Positions 52,923 to 61,093 of a stretch of 64,000 nt of DNA are shown here, piece by piece. How positions within the stretch are numbered: position 1 is the stretch's first letter; the number at the start of each line of letters is the position of its first letter. The notes under the pieces were generated by a model. It did no database searches and was not told the DNA's origin. It worked only from the letters and a program-made list of their open reading frames with translations. The position numbers and the translations under genes are program-made. The stretch covers positions 434,001 through 498,000 of the forward strand of contig WBOU01000002.1 in the NCBI GenBank assembly GCA_009268125.1. The letters are read 5' to 3'. This DNA comes from Chloroflexia bacterium SDU3-3. Lineage in GTDB: Bacteria > Chloroflexota > Chloroflexia > Chloroflexales > Roseiflexaceae.

Positions 52923-53882
52923 ATGTACTATGCCATCCGCCATGTGACGCGCTTTCACTACAGCGCGCCGGTCAGCGAGAGCATCACCGAGATCCGCATG
53001 CAGCCGCGCAGCGATGGCTTCCAGCGCAGCGTGAACTTTACGCTGCAGACCAGCCCGCGCTCGCGGGTGCTGGCCTACCGCGATGACTACGGCAACTACG
53101 TGCACCACTTCGATGTGCCGGGCCGCCACAGCCACCTGACGATCACGGCCCAGGCCCTGGTGAATATGGAGAAGCCCCCGGCCCTGCCCGAGCGGCTGGG
53201 CGCGGGCGCGTGGGCCAAGCTCGACGCGCTGGTGGCCGACGACGCCTACTTCGACTATATGAACCCCAGCACCTATGTGCAGCCCGTGCCCGAGCTGGCT
53301 ATGCTGTCGCAGGATATCGGCCTGCGGCGCGGCGACGACCCGCTGGCCATGCTGCGCGAGCTGAACACCGCGCTGTACGACTACTTCGAGTACGCGCCCC
53401 AGTCCACCGACATCGATACCCCGATCGCCGAGGCCATCCTGGCGCGGCGCGGGGTCTGCCAGGATTTTGCCCACATTATGCTGGGCCTGCTGCGCAACCT
53501 AGGCGTGCCGGCCCGCTACGTGAGCGGCTACCTGTTCCACCGCACCAGCGACCACGACCGCTCGGTGACGGACTCGACCCACGCCTGGGTCGAGGCGCTG
53601 CTGCCCGATCTGGGCTGGGTGGGCTTCGACCCCACCAACAACCTGATCGCTGGTGAGCGCCATATCCGCACCGCGATCGGGCGCGACTACGCCGATGTGC
53701 CGCCGACGCGCGGGGTGTTCAAGGGTAAGGCCACCAGCTCGCTGGAGGTGGCGGTACACGTGACGCCCAGCGACGCGCCGCCGCCCACCGAGGAGCCGCA
53801 GGTGATCAGCTGGGTGGCCGCGCCCTCAGGCATGACCGCGCAGGAGATCCAGGATCAGCAGCAGCAGCAACAGCAGCAGTAG
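52923..53882 (+). CDS. transglutaminase-like cysteine protease-fold protein with poly-Gln tail
   Basis: The 319-residue protein has the N-terminal bacterial transglutaminase-associated beta domain (YYAIRHVTRFHYSAPVSESITEIRMQPRSD) and a transglutaminase core. The catalytic Cys lies in ILARRGVCQDFAHIMLGLLRNLGVPARYVSGYL (about 177), His in STHAWVEALLPDLGWVGFDPTNN and Asp in GFDPTNN. It could hydrolyse or transfer the amide bonds made by the neighbouring ATP-grasp protein. The C-terminus ends QDQQQQQQQQ, encoded by a CAG/CAA run (53857-53880), which is unusual in a GC-rich bacterium. Confidence 0.92.
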   Translation: MYYAIRHVTRFHYSAPVSESITEIRMQPRSDGFQRSVNFTLQTSPRSRVLAYRDDYGNYVHHFDVPGRHSHLTITAQALVNMEKPPALPERLGAGAWAKLDALVADDAYFDYMNPSTYVQPVPELAMLSQDIGLRRGDDPLAMLRELNTALYDYFEYAPQSTDIDTPIAEAILARRGVCQDFAHIMLGLLRNLGVPARYVSGYLFHRTSDHDRSVTDSTHAWVEALLPDLGWVGFDPTNNLIAGERHIRTAIGRDYADVPPTRGVFKGKATSSLEVAVHVTPSDAPPPTEEPQVISWVAAPSGMTAQEIQDQQQQQQQQ

Positions 53883-53900
53883 CGCTGCGCGGGCTGCCGG

Positions 53901-53938
53901 GCGGCGGCGTGGGCCAAAAGTGCCCGCGCCGCCGCTTT
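53901..53938 (+). terminator. terminator after the transglutaminase gene
   Basis: GCGGCGGCGTGGGC pairs with GCCCGCGCCGCCGC (one G-T pair, loop CAAAAGT) and runs into TTT. Confidence 0.75.
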
Positions 53939-53957
53939 CTACTGCGCAGAATCAAAA

Positions 53958-53981
53958 ACGGCTATGCGTGAGCATAGCCGT
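53958..53981. terminator. second hairpin between convergent genes
   Basis: ACGGCTATGC pairs perfectly with GCATAGCCGT around GTGA. On the minus strand it is followed by TTTTTGATT, so it may terminate the BTAD regulator gene that ends at 54145. Confidence 0.7.
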
Positions 53982-54144
53982 GAAAGAGGGGGTAAGCGGC
54001 GAAGCTAGGCAGAGAACTACCTTCGCCGGATCTATATCTTGTTGTATGGACGTTGCTTCCGTGTACTATGATGCACCAGATTGATAAAAATCTGCTGAGA
54101 GTCGCCTTATAGCCGGATGAGCTTATGATTTGGTAGCGGCTAGG

Positions 54145-57100
54145 CTACTGGAGCGATCGAAAGATCCGGGCTGGCTCGGAGGCGGGGTCGAGGGCGATGT
54201 GCAGCTCCTGCTGGAAGATGGCGCGGCAGCGGTGGTAGTGGGCTATCGCGGCGGCGCGGTTGCCGATCGCCAGGTAGTAGCGCATCACGCCGCTGTGGGC
54301 CTGCTCGTCGCAGGGGTCGAGCCGCAGCACCTGCTGGTAGGCGTGGTAGGCGTCGAGCCACAGCCGGTGCTGGCTGGCCAGCTCGGCGGCCTGGTGCAGC
54401 GCCGAGCGGTACTGCTCCTCTAGCTCGGCGCGGGTGGCGGCGCACCAGGGCGCGTCGATGTAGGCGAGGTACGACCCATGGTAGTATTCGACCGCGTCCC
54501 AGAGATAGTCCAGCCGCTCGTGGGCCGAGGCCGCGCTGGCCGCGCGCAGCCGCTCGCGGAAGAGTGCCGCATCCCACACCAGCCGCACGGCCTGCGGGTT
54601 GATCGTGTAGCGCTGCTGGCCCGATTTGGTGATCGCCTGATCGGGGAGCAGGCTGCGCAGGCGGTAGATCACGTTGTAGAGCGCGCGGGCGGTGTCCTTG
54701 GGGCTATCCTCGACCCAGATCGCCTCGATCAGCTCCTCGGATGTCGCGCCGCGCGGGTGCGCCGCCAGGTAGGCCAGCACGTGGTGCTCTTTGCGCCCGC
54801 CCAGCTCCAGATCGTGGCCATCGAGCAGCGCGGCGGCGGCGCCCAGCGTATGCAGCTCTAGGGTTGGCAGCGGCACCGGCTGCACCAGCGCGGCGGCCTG
54901 GGCGCGCATCTGGCGCTGGGTTGCCAGCCAGCGGCGGGCCTGGGGCAGCGCCTCGATGCAGCGGCGCAGCATGGCCTGGTGCGGCATGGTGGCGATGATC
55001 AGGATGGCCTCGTGGCCGATCGACTCGGCCACCGCCATGGCCTCGCGCAGCAGCGCCACTGGCTCGGCGCTATCGGCAGGGTTGCGGGCCGAGCAGATCG
55101 CGGCCTGCAGCGCTAGGGCGCGCACCTGGGTGGGCCGTGCGCTGGCCATGCGGGCCTGGGCCACGGCCTCGCGGGCGTGGGCCAGCGCCGCCGCTAGATC
55201 GCCCGCGCCCGCCGCCAGGGTGGCCCGCACGATCAGAGCCAGCGCTGGCTCCTGGCGCTGGGCCGCCTCCTCCAGCGTGTCGAGCGTGCGGGCCGCCTCG
55301 GTGTAGCGCTGCTGGTGGGCCAGCAGCAGCGCCTGCGAGAGCGCCACATGGGCGGCGATGTAGGCGCTACCCCCGGCGCGGCGGGCGCTCTCGTAGGCGC
55401 TGGCGGCCTCCTGCCACTGCCCTAGGTCGGCGGCGATATCGCCCACGGTCGAGAGCACCGCGGCCAGGTACTGCGGGATGGCGGCGGCGCGGGCGTGGCC
55501 GAGGGCCTGCTGGGTGCTCGCCCAGGCCTGCTTGGTCTTGCCCAGCAGGTGCTGGGTGAGCGCCAGGCTGTTGGCGCACAGCGCGTGCAGGCCCTGGTTG
55601 CCCAGCTCGGCCCAGCGCTGCTCGACCTGGATGAAGGCGGCCTCGGCGGCGCGCAGCTCGCCACAGCCGCTGTAGCAGATCGCCAGATCGTAGAGGGTTT
55701 GGGCGTAGGTGAACGAGCTGCCGGTGTGCTCCTCGGCATCCAGCGCGGCCTGCAGGGTGGCGATGGCGGCGCGGCGGTCGCCCAGGCGGTGCTGGGCGAT
55801 GGCGATGGTGCGCATGGCCGCGCCGCGATCGGCGCCACCTGGCGCCCCTGCGAGCACCTGCGAGGCAAAGTCGATGGCATCCTGGTAGCGCCCCGAGACC
55901 CTGGCCAGCAGGGCCTGGGCCAGCAGCACATCGGGGGCTATGGGGGCGGCCTGGGCGGCGCGCTCGATCAGGGCGGCGGCCCGCTGCGGGTTGCCGCGGT
56001 CGAGCTCGACCCGCGCCTTGAGGCAGAGCAGCGGGGCATCCAGCAGGTGCTGCGGGATGGCGGCGAACAGGTGCTCTAGCGTTTCAAGTCGCCCCTGCGC
56101 GTGCAGGTCGTGGCCGCCCGCCTCCAGAATCTGGCGGGCCGACTCCAGGTCGCCCGCCTGCTTGTGCAGGTCGAAGGCCCGCGACCAGTGGCGCTGTCCG
56201 ACGTACAAGCGGGTGAGCCGATCCATAATGGCGCGGTAGCGGGCTGGCTCCAGCCGCCGAAAGCGCGCGATCAGCAGGTCGCGGAAGATCGGGTGGTAGC
56301 GCACCACGCCGGGCAGCAGCTCGCGCACAAACAGCCGCTTGGCCAGCACATAGTCGAGCAGCTCGGCGGAGTCGCAGCGGCCCAGCAGCGCATCGCACTG
56401 GGGGGCTGTCACCTCATCGAGCAGCGAGGTCTCGTGCAGGAAGGTCTGGATGTGCGGGGGCAGGTGGTTGAGGATCTGCTCGGAGAGCAGCCGCTGGGTG
56501 CGCTGGTGGCTGGGCGGCGCTGCGCCGTCGGGGGTTTGCTGGGCCGACTCGACCGCCAGCAAGATCCCGGCGATCCAGCCGTCGTACTCGGCGGCCAGGC
56601 CGCGCACCTGCTCGGGCGGGAGGGCCAGTGTCTCGTCGGCGGCCACCACCGCCATCACCTCGTCGGGCGTAAAGCAGAGCAGTCCCTCATCCAGGCAGAC
56701 AAACTGGCGACGGGCGGTCAGCAGCATCTCGTTTGGCAGCACGGTGCGCTCGCGCGAGGTGAGGATGATGTGCAAATTGGGGCAGTGGGTGGCCAGATCG
56801 GCGATAAGGTGGGCGATCTCGGTAGATGTGCTGACCAGGTGCCAGTCGTCGAGCACCAGGATGGCATCCTGGCCCAGCATGCTGATCTCGCGCATCAGCG
56901 AGGCCACCACCGAGCGCCACATGGGGTGGCCGTTGCTGCCCAGCATGGTCCATGTCTGCGGCAGCGAGGCGGGGAAGGTGCGGCGGATGGCGGCGGCCAG
57001 GTACTCGATAAACACCCACGGGTCGGCATCGTAGCTGTCGAGCATGTACCAGCAGAGCGGGAAGGGCGACACCTGGGCAAAATCGATCAGCAGCGATGTC

Positions 57101-57240
57101 TTGCCATAGCCCGTCGGGGCGGTCACGGCGATGATCTGGCGCTGCTGGACCAGCTTGCAGAAGTACGTGAGCGGCTGCTGGCGCGTGATGAGGTGGTAGG
57201 GGCGCTGTGGGACAAAGATCTTATGCGGTACATCGATCAT
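54145..57240 (-). CDS. MalT-like STAND ATPase + TPR + C-terminal BTAD regulator
   Basis: The 1031-residue protein begins with a MalT/LuxR-type ATPase: Walker A VTAPTGYGKTSLLIDF (about 39-54), LCWYMLDSYDADPWVFIEYLAAAIRR, Walker B DAILVLDDWHLV and HIILTSRERTVLPNEMLL. YDGWIAGILLAVESAQ and a winged-helix-like part (FLHETSLLDEVTAPQCDALLG) follow, then about ten TPR-like repeats (370-770). The C-terminus holds an OmpR-like winged helix (LELGGRKEHHVLAYLAAHPRGATSEELIEAIWVE, about 815-848) and a bacterial transcriptional activator domain (LYLAYIDAPWC-type, ending FQQELHIALDPASEPARIFRSLQ). Such activators often govern secondary-metabolite or secretion loci. It is encoded divergently from a tiny secreted peptide and a response regulator. 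Confidence 0.85.
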   Translation of the reverse strand: MIDVPHKIFVPQRPYHLITRQQPLTYFCKLVQQRQIIAVTAPTGYGKTSLLIDFAQVSPFPLCWYMLDSYDADPWVFIEYLAAAIRRTFPASLPQTWTMLGSNGHPMWRSVVASLMREISMLGQDAILVLDDWHLVSTSTEIAHLIADLATHCPNLHIILTSRERTVLPNEMLLTARRQFVCLDEGLLCFTPDEVMAVVAADETLALPPEQVRGLAAEYDGWIAGILLAVESAQQTPDGAAPPSHQRTQRLLSEQILNHLPPHIQTFLHETSLLDEVTAPQCDALLGRCDSAELLDYVLAKRLFVRELLPGVVRYHPIFRDLLIARFRRLEPARYRAIMDRLTRLYVGQRHWSRAFDLHKQAGDLESARQILEAGGHDLHAQGRLETLEHLFAAIPQHLLDAPLLCLKARVELDRGNPQRAAALIERAAQAAPIAPDVLLAQALLARVSGRYQDAIDFASQVLAGAPGGADRGAAMRTIAIAQHRLGDRRAAIATLQAALDAEEHTGSSFTYAQTLYDLAICYSGCGELRAAEAAFIQVEQRWAELGNQGLHALCANSLALTQHLLGKTKQAWASTQQALGHARAAAIPQYLAAVLSTVGDIAADLGQWQEAASAYESARRAGGSAYIAAHVALSQALLLAHQQRYTEAARTLDTLEEAAQRQEPALALIVRATLAAGAGDLAAALAHAREAVAQARMASARPTQVRALALQAAICSARNPADSAEPVALLREAMAVAESIGHEAILIIATMPHQAMLRRCIEALPQARRWLATQRQMRAQAAALVQPVPLPTLELHTLGAAAALLDGHDLELGGRKEHHVLAYLAAHPRGATSEELIEAIWVEDSPKDTARALYNVIYRLRSLLPDQAITKSGQQRYTINPQAVRLVWDAALFRERLRAASAASAHERLDYLWDAVEYYHGSYLAYIDAPWCAATRAELEEQYRSALHQAAELASQHRLWLDAYHAYQQVLRLDPCDEQAHSGVMRYYLAIGNRAAAIAHYHRCRAIFQQELHIALDPASEPARIFRSLQ

Positions 57241-57337
57241 GCGCTCGACCTCAGGGAGTCCATGAGAGATTTATGCGAACTCACCGGTATATGCTATCGT
57301 ACATTCTGTATCCCCCATTATAGCAAGCGAGGTTCTT

Positions 57338-57502
57338 ATGCTGCAGCACATTCTTCGTCGGCTATGTATCGCGCTTACCGCCCTGCTGCTGCTGTTCACC
57401 TTTGGGCTTGGTCAGATCGTCCCCCCGATACCGCAGGCCCCAGCCCTTGCCGCCGACGACTTCCCCAATGGCCTGATCGGCCACAGCCCCCCGCTGTCGT
57501 AG
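57338..57502 (+). CDS. tiny secreted peptide or truncated secreted protein (54 aa)
   Basis: The frame ATG-CTG-CAG-CAC opens after AGCGAGG at good spacing and encodes 54 residues. Positions 1-27 (MLQHILRRLCIALTALLLLF and on) form a strong Sec signal peptide; APALAA-DD at 36-40 is a plausible cleavage site. The mature part would be about 16 residues: DDFPNGLIGHSPPLS. It may be a genuine small exported peptide or the start of a larger secreted protein cut short by the TAG. I see no continuing frame downstream. It lies between the BTAD regulator and the response regulator gene. Confidence 0.45.
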   Translation: MLQHILRRLCIALTALLLLFTFGLGQIVPPIPQAPALAADDFPNGLIGHSPPLS

Positions 57503-57638
57503 CCTCGTTGCTCATGTATAACGTGGATCTTACCCATTATCGGATGAAGTTGAGCACTTGTCTAGAAGATGTTAGGGTGCAAGGCCGAGCGGATCGGAGC
57601 GGCTAGCCTTCGCTGCGCTGGGGAGAGAGGGGGAACAT

Positions 57639-58280
57639 ATGCGGATTCGCGTGTTTCTGATCGATGATCAGGCCATCTACCGCCATGGCCTCAGCGTCCT
57701 GCTTGCGCGCGAGCAGGATCTGGATGTGATCGGCGAGTGCGCCAGCGACGAGCGCCTGTGCGCCCCGCTGGGCGCGGCGCTGCCCGATGTGGTGCTGCTG
57801 GATACGGGCATGGATGGCGAGGGCGGCATCCAGCAGGTGCGCGAGATCGCCCAGGCGATGCCCAGCGCACGGCTGGTGGTGCTTTCCAACTACCGCGATG
57901 TCAAGCACATGCTGCACGCGCTCGACGCGGGCGCGCATGCCTACCTGCTGAAGAACACCTCGCACGACAAGCTGGTGCAGGCCATCCGCGCGGTCTACCG
58001 TGGCCAGCGGCTGCTTGCCCCCGAGATGATGCCGTTTATCGTGGATGGCTACGGCCACCTGCTGGTGCAGGGCGCGGCCCCCGCCGACGCGCGGCTCTCG
58101 CTACAGGAGATCGACATCCTGCAGCTGCTGGCCAGCGGCGCGACCTCGCGCGATATCGCCGAGCGGATGTTCTGGAGCGAGGTGACGGTGAAGCGCAAGG
58201 TGCGCACGATCGAGGATAAGCTCTCGGCTAGCAACCGCGTGCACGCGGTGGCCACCGCGCTGCGGCTGGGCATCATCTAG
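57639..58280 (+). CDS. NarL/FixJ-type response regulator
   Basis: The 213-residue protein has a receiver domain (residues 3-120): IRVFLIDDQAIYRHGLSVLL with the acidic pair, PDVVLLDTGMDGEGG with phospho-acceptor Asp at about 52, VVLSNYRDVKHMLHALDAGAHAYLLKNTSHDKL with the conserved Lys. A LuxR-type HTH follows (LSLQEIDILQLLASGATSRDIAERMFWSEVTVKRKVRTIEDKLSASNRVHAVATAL). No sensor kinase gene is adjacent. GAGAGAGGGGGA precedes the ATG. It overlaps the convergent MFS gene at CTAG and lies at the edge of the peptide cluster. Confidence 0.93.
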   Translation: MRIRVFLIDDQAIYRHGLSVLLAREQDLDVIGECASDERLCAPLGAALPDVVLLDTGMDGEGGIQQVREIAQAMPSARLVVLSNYRDVKHMLHALDAGAHAYLLKNTSHDKLVQAIRAVYRGQRLLAPEMMPFIVDGYGHLLVQGAAPADARLSLQEIDILQLLASGATSRDIAERMFWSEVTVKRKVRTIEDKLSASNRVHAVATALRLGII

Positions 58281-59503
58281 GTGGCCGAGGGCTGGACCTC
58301 GGGGGCGGGCTGCCGCCGCAGGGCCAGCAGGCACACCAGCACCAGGGCGGCCACGCCAGCGGCCCCGCCCACAAAGACCCAGCGCACCGGGATCACGCGC
58401 AGCGACTGGCCGATCAGCAGCGCCGAGATCGGGATGGAGAGCGTGGCCAGCGTCTCAAGGGTGGCGAACACCCGGCCCTGGAACTCGGGCGCGACGTTGC
58501 GCTGCAGCTGTGACACCAGGGGCACCTGGATGATCGGCACCATGCTGCCCAGCAGCGCGGCCATGGCCAGCGAGAGCGCGATGGTGGGCGCGTAGCCCAG
58601 GCCCAGCAGCGCCAGCGCCATGCCCGATAGCCCCACCGCAAACGCCTGCAGCGGCGTCAGGCGGTCGCCGATCACGCCTGCGGCCAGGCTACCCAGCAGC
58701 AGGCCCACCCCCAGCGCCGAGGTGAGCACGCCGAACCCCTGCACCCCGCTGCCCAGCAGATCGGCGTAGATCGGGAACACGATGTTCACCGGGCCGAGCA
58801 GGAAGTTCAGGCAGCAGGCCAGCGCGGTGAGCGCCAGGATCAGCCGCCGCGCAGCGATGTAGCGGAAGCCCTCGGCCAGATCCTGCCAGATCTGGCCTGC
58901 GCCCAGCGCCTTGCTGGCGGTCAGGCGGGCCGGGAACTGCACCAGGCCGAGCATCAGGGCGCACAGGATGAACGAGCCGCCATCCACCAGCAGCGCCGCC
59001 GCCACATCGGTGAAGGTCAGGGCTAGCCCCGCCAGGCTGCTGCCCACGATCAGCGCGGCTTGCATGCCAAACTGGATGGCCGAGTTGGCGGTGGGCAGCG
59101 CCTCGTTTGGCACCACGCTGGGCAGCAGGATGCGCAGCGAGGGCGAGTAGCCCAGCGCCAGCACTGCCAGCAGCACGCTGAAGACGTAGATATGCCCGAG
59201 CGAGAGCATATGCGCCGCCTCTAGCCCGCCCATGGCCAGCAAAATAGCGCCGCGCGCCAGGTCGCAGCCGATCATCAGCGCCTTCTTGCTGACGCGGTCC
59301 ACCACCACCCCGGCCAGCGGCCCCAGCAGCCGGGGCAGCGACTGCAGCGCCAGCGCGGTGGCCACCGCCCCCGCCCCATCGCTTGAGCGCGAGAGCAGCC
59401 ACGTGAGCCCCACCACCGAGAACGCATCGCCCAGGTACGACTGCACCAGGCCGAGCCACAGCAGCAGGAAATTGCGGTTCCAGAGACGAGTTCCAGTGGT
59501 CAT
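58277..59503 (-). CDS. MFS exporter (peptide cluster, copy 1)
   Basis: The ATG at 59503 follows GAGGA and gives 408 residues. It is a 12-helix MFS transporter of the MefA/DHA3-like efflux type: RLWNRNFLLLWLGLVQSYLGDAFSVVGLTWLL, LLGPLAGVVVDRVSKKALMIGCDLARG (the loop 2-3 motif), AAALLVDGGSFILCALMLG, and GVIGDRLTPLQAF. It is a paralogue of the MFS gene at 59839-61071. It follows peptide gene C after a hairpin, so it is expected to be co-transcribed and may export the mature peptide. Its stop shares CTAG with the response regulator. Confidence 0.9.
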   Translation of the reverse strand: MTTGTRLWNRNFLLLWLGLVQSYLGDAFSVVGLTWLLSRSSDGAGAVATALALQSLPRLLGPLAGVVVDRVSKKALMIGCDLARGAILLAMGGLEAAHMLSLGHIYVFSVLLAVLALGYSPSLRILLPSVVPNEALPTANSAIQFGMQAALIVGSSLAGLALTFTDVAAALLVDGGSFILCALMLGLVQFPARLTASKALGAGQIWQDLAEGFRYIAARRLILALTALACCLNFLLGPVNIVFPIYADLLGSGVQGFGVLTSALGVGLLLGSLAAGVIGDRLTPLQAFAVGLSGMALALLGLGYAPTIALSLAMAALLGSMVPIIQVPLVSQLQRNVAPEFQGRVFATLETLATLSIPISALLIGQSLRVIPVRWVFVGGAAGVAALVLVCLLALRRQPAPEVQPSAT

Positions 59504-59539
59504 AGGTTTCATCCTCGGTGCTATGCGAGGGCAAGCCGT

Positions 59540-59569
59540 TCGGGCCAGGGCTTGAATGCCCTGGCCCGA
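59540..59569 (-). terminator. hairpin after peptide gene C
   Basis: TCGGGCCAGGGC pairs with GCCCTGGCCCGA (12 bp, 6-nt loop), 12 bp after the peptide C stop. No T-run on the minus strand, so it is probably a read-through attenuator or mRNA-stabilising structure. Confidence 0.7.
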
Positions 59570-59581
59570 GGCAGACATGGG

Positions 59582-59749
59582 CTAGTAGATGAAGATGATC
59601 TTGGTGGAGTACGGCTGCGGTTCGGGCGTGTGCTCGGCGGCGGCCACCGCCTCGCGCAGCGACTCGCTGTCGACCACCAGATCGCCATCCTCGTTCAGGG
59701 TGAACATATCCGCGTCGAACGACACGTTCTGCTCTTCCACATCCCTCAT
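59582..59749 (-). CDS. candidate RiPP precursor peptide C (55 aa)
   Basis: The ATG at 59749 has an excellent GAAAGGAG site. The peptide has 55 residues. Residues 11-34 carry the leader-like motif shared with peptides A and B: D-A-D-M-F-T-L-N-E-D-G-D-L-V-V, followed by an amphipathic helix LREAVAAAEH. The last 15 residues (TPEPQPYSTKIIFIY) differ from A and B but again end in an alternating beta-branched/hydrophobic stretch (KIIFIY). A conserved leader with a variable tail, next to an MFS exporter, is what RiPP precursors look like. A non-modified bacteriocin-like or signalling peptide is the alternative. The tail has no Cys, so thioether classes are unlikely. The 49-bp promoter element lies 30 nt upstream. 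Confidence 0.72.
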   Translation of the reverse strand: MRDVEEQNVSFDADMFTLNEDGDLVVDSESLREAVAAAEHTPEPQPYSTKIIFIY

Positions 59750-59779
59750 CGGCTTGCTCCTTTCGAAGCACTACAGACT

Positions 59780-59828
59780 AGCCGCAACACTATGTTAGGC
59801 TAGCGCGTCCGCTAGTGAACGCCGTTGG
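59780..59828 (-). promoter_or_regulatory. 49-bp promoter/operator element upstream of peptide C
   Basis: This element is identical at 48 of 49 positions to 63558-63606 upstream of peptide A, at almost the same distance from the start codon. It contains the perfect dyad CTAGCG-CGTC-CGCTAG (59800-59815). On the minus strand TTCACT and CATAGT flank the dyad with a 19-bp spacer, like a MerR-type or operator-blocked promoter. The only difference changes the TGACATAGT of copy A to TAACATAGT here. Confidence 0.75.
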
Positions 59829-59838
59829 AGGGCTGTCG

Positions 59839-61071
59839 CTAGCTGGGCGAGGGCTGGGCCTCGGGCAGCGCCTGACGGCGCATGGCCAGCAGGCACACCA
59901 GCACCAGGGCGGCCACGCCTGCGGCCCCGCCCCAGAACACCCACGACAGCGGGAATAGGCTGAGCGACTGGCCCGCCAGCAGCGACGCCAGCGGGATGGA
60001 GATCGTCATCATCGTGTCGATGGTGGCGAAGACCCGGCCCTGATACTCTTGCGGCACGCTGCGCTGCAGCAGCGAGACCAGCGGCACCTGGATGATCGGG
60101 GCCATGCTGCCCAGCAGCACGGCCAGCCCCAGCGCCAGCGCGAACACCTGGGCATAGCCCAGGCCCAGCAGCGCCAGCGCCATGCCCGATAGCCCCAGCG
60201 CGAAGGCCTGCAGCGGCGTCAGGCGGTCGCCGATCAGGCCTGCCAGCAGGCTGCCCACCAGCAGACCCGCCGCCAGCGCCGAGGTGAGGATGCCGAAGCC
60301 CTGCACACCGCTGCCCAGCTGCTCGGCGAAGATCGGAAAGATGATATTCACCGGGCTGAGCACCAGGTTGAGGCAGAACGCCAGGCCCGCTAGCGCTAGG
60401 ATGGTGTGCTTGGTGGCGATGTAGCGGAACCCCTCGCCGATATCGCCCCACACCTGGCGCGGGCTGAGCGCGCTGCTCTTGGTCATGTCGGCGGGGAAGC
60501 GCACGAAGCACAGCATCAGCGCACACACGAAGAACGACCCGGCGTCGATCAGCAGGCCCGCCGCCACATCGGTGAAGGCCAGCAGCGCCCCGGCCAGGCT
60601 GCCGCCGCCAATCAGCGCGGCCTGCAGGCCGAACTGCAGCGCCGAGTTGGCGCTGGGCAGCGCGGTGTCGGGCACCACCTTGGGCAGGATGACCCGCAGC
60701 GACGGCATGTAGAAGATCGAGAGCAGCGACATGAGGATGATGAAGATGTAGATCTGCCAGATCGCCAGCATGCCCATCGATTCGAGCAGAAACATGGCCC
60801 CCAGCAGCACGCCGCGCGCCAGGTCGCATCCGATCATCAGCGCCTTCTTGTTGGTGCGGTCCACCACCACCCCGGCCAGCGGCCCCAGCAGCTTGGGTAG
60901 CGCCTGGATGCCCAGCGCCGTGGCCACCACCGTGGGCGAGCCGGTGGTGTTCAGCAGCAGCCATGTGAGCCCCACGGTGTAGAAGGCGTCGCCGAGGTAG
61001 GACTGGATGAGCCCCAGCCACAGCAGCAGAAAGTCGCGGTTCCACAGGCGGGTCGGCGCTGGTGTTGTCAT
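59839..61071 (-). CDS. MFS exporter (peptide cluster, copy 2)
   Basis: The 410-residue, 12-helix MFS protein is a clear paralogue of copy 1: RLWNRDFLLLWLGLIQSYLGDAFYTVGLTWLL, LGPLAGVVVDRTNKKALMIGCDLARGVLLG, GLIGDRLTPLQAFALGLSGMALALLGLGYA, QGRVFATIDTMMTISIPLASLLAGQSL. The family includes drug and peptide exporters. It follows the winged-helix regulator at 22 bp and precedes the promoter element of peptide C. It is probably the last gene of the operon that begins with peptide A. Export of, or immunity to, the mature peptide is the inferred role. Confidence 0.9.
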   Translation of the reverse strand: MTTPAPTRLWNRDFLLLWLGLIQSYLGDAFYTVGLTWLLLNTTGSPTVVATALGIQALPKLLGPLAGVVVDRTNKKALMIGCDLARGVLLGAMFLLESMGMLAIWQIYIFIILMSLLSIFYMPSLRVILPKVVPDTALPSANSALQFGLQAALIGGGSLAGALLAFTDVAAGLLIDAGSFFVCALMLCFVRFPADMTKSSALSPRQVWGDIGEGFRYIATKHTILALAGLAFCLNLVLSPVNIIFPIFAEQLGSGVQGFGILTSALAAGLLVGSLLAGLIGDRLTPLQAFALGLSGMALALLGLGYAQVFALALGLAVLLGSMAPIIQVPLVSLLQRSVPQEYQGRVFATIDTMMTISIPLASLLAGQSLSLFPLSWVFWGGAAGVAALVLVCLLAMRRQALPEAQPSPS

Positions 61072-61093
61072 GGTTCTCCCCTATCGCTACAGA

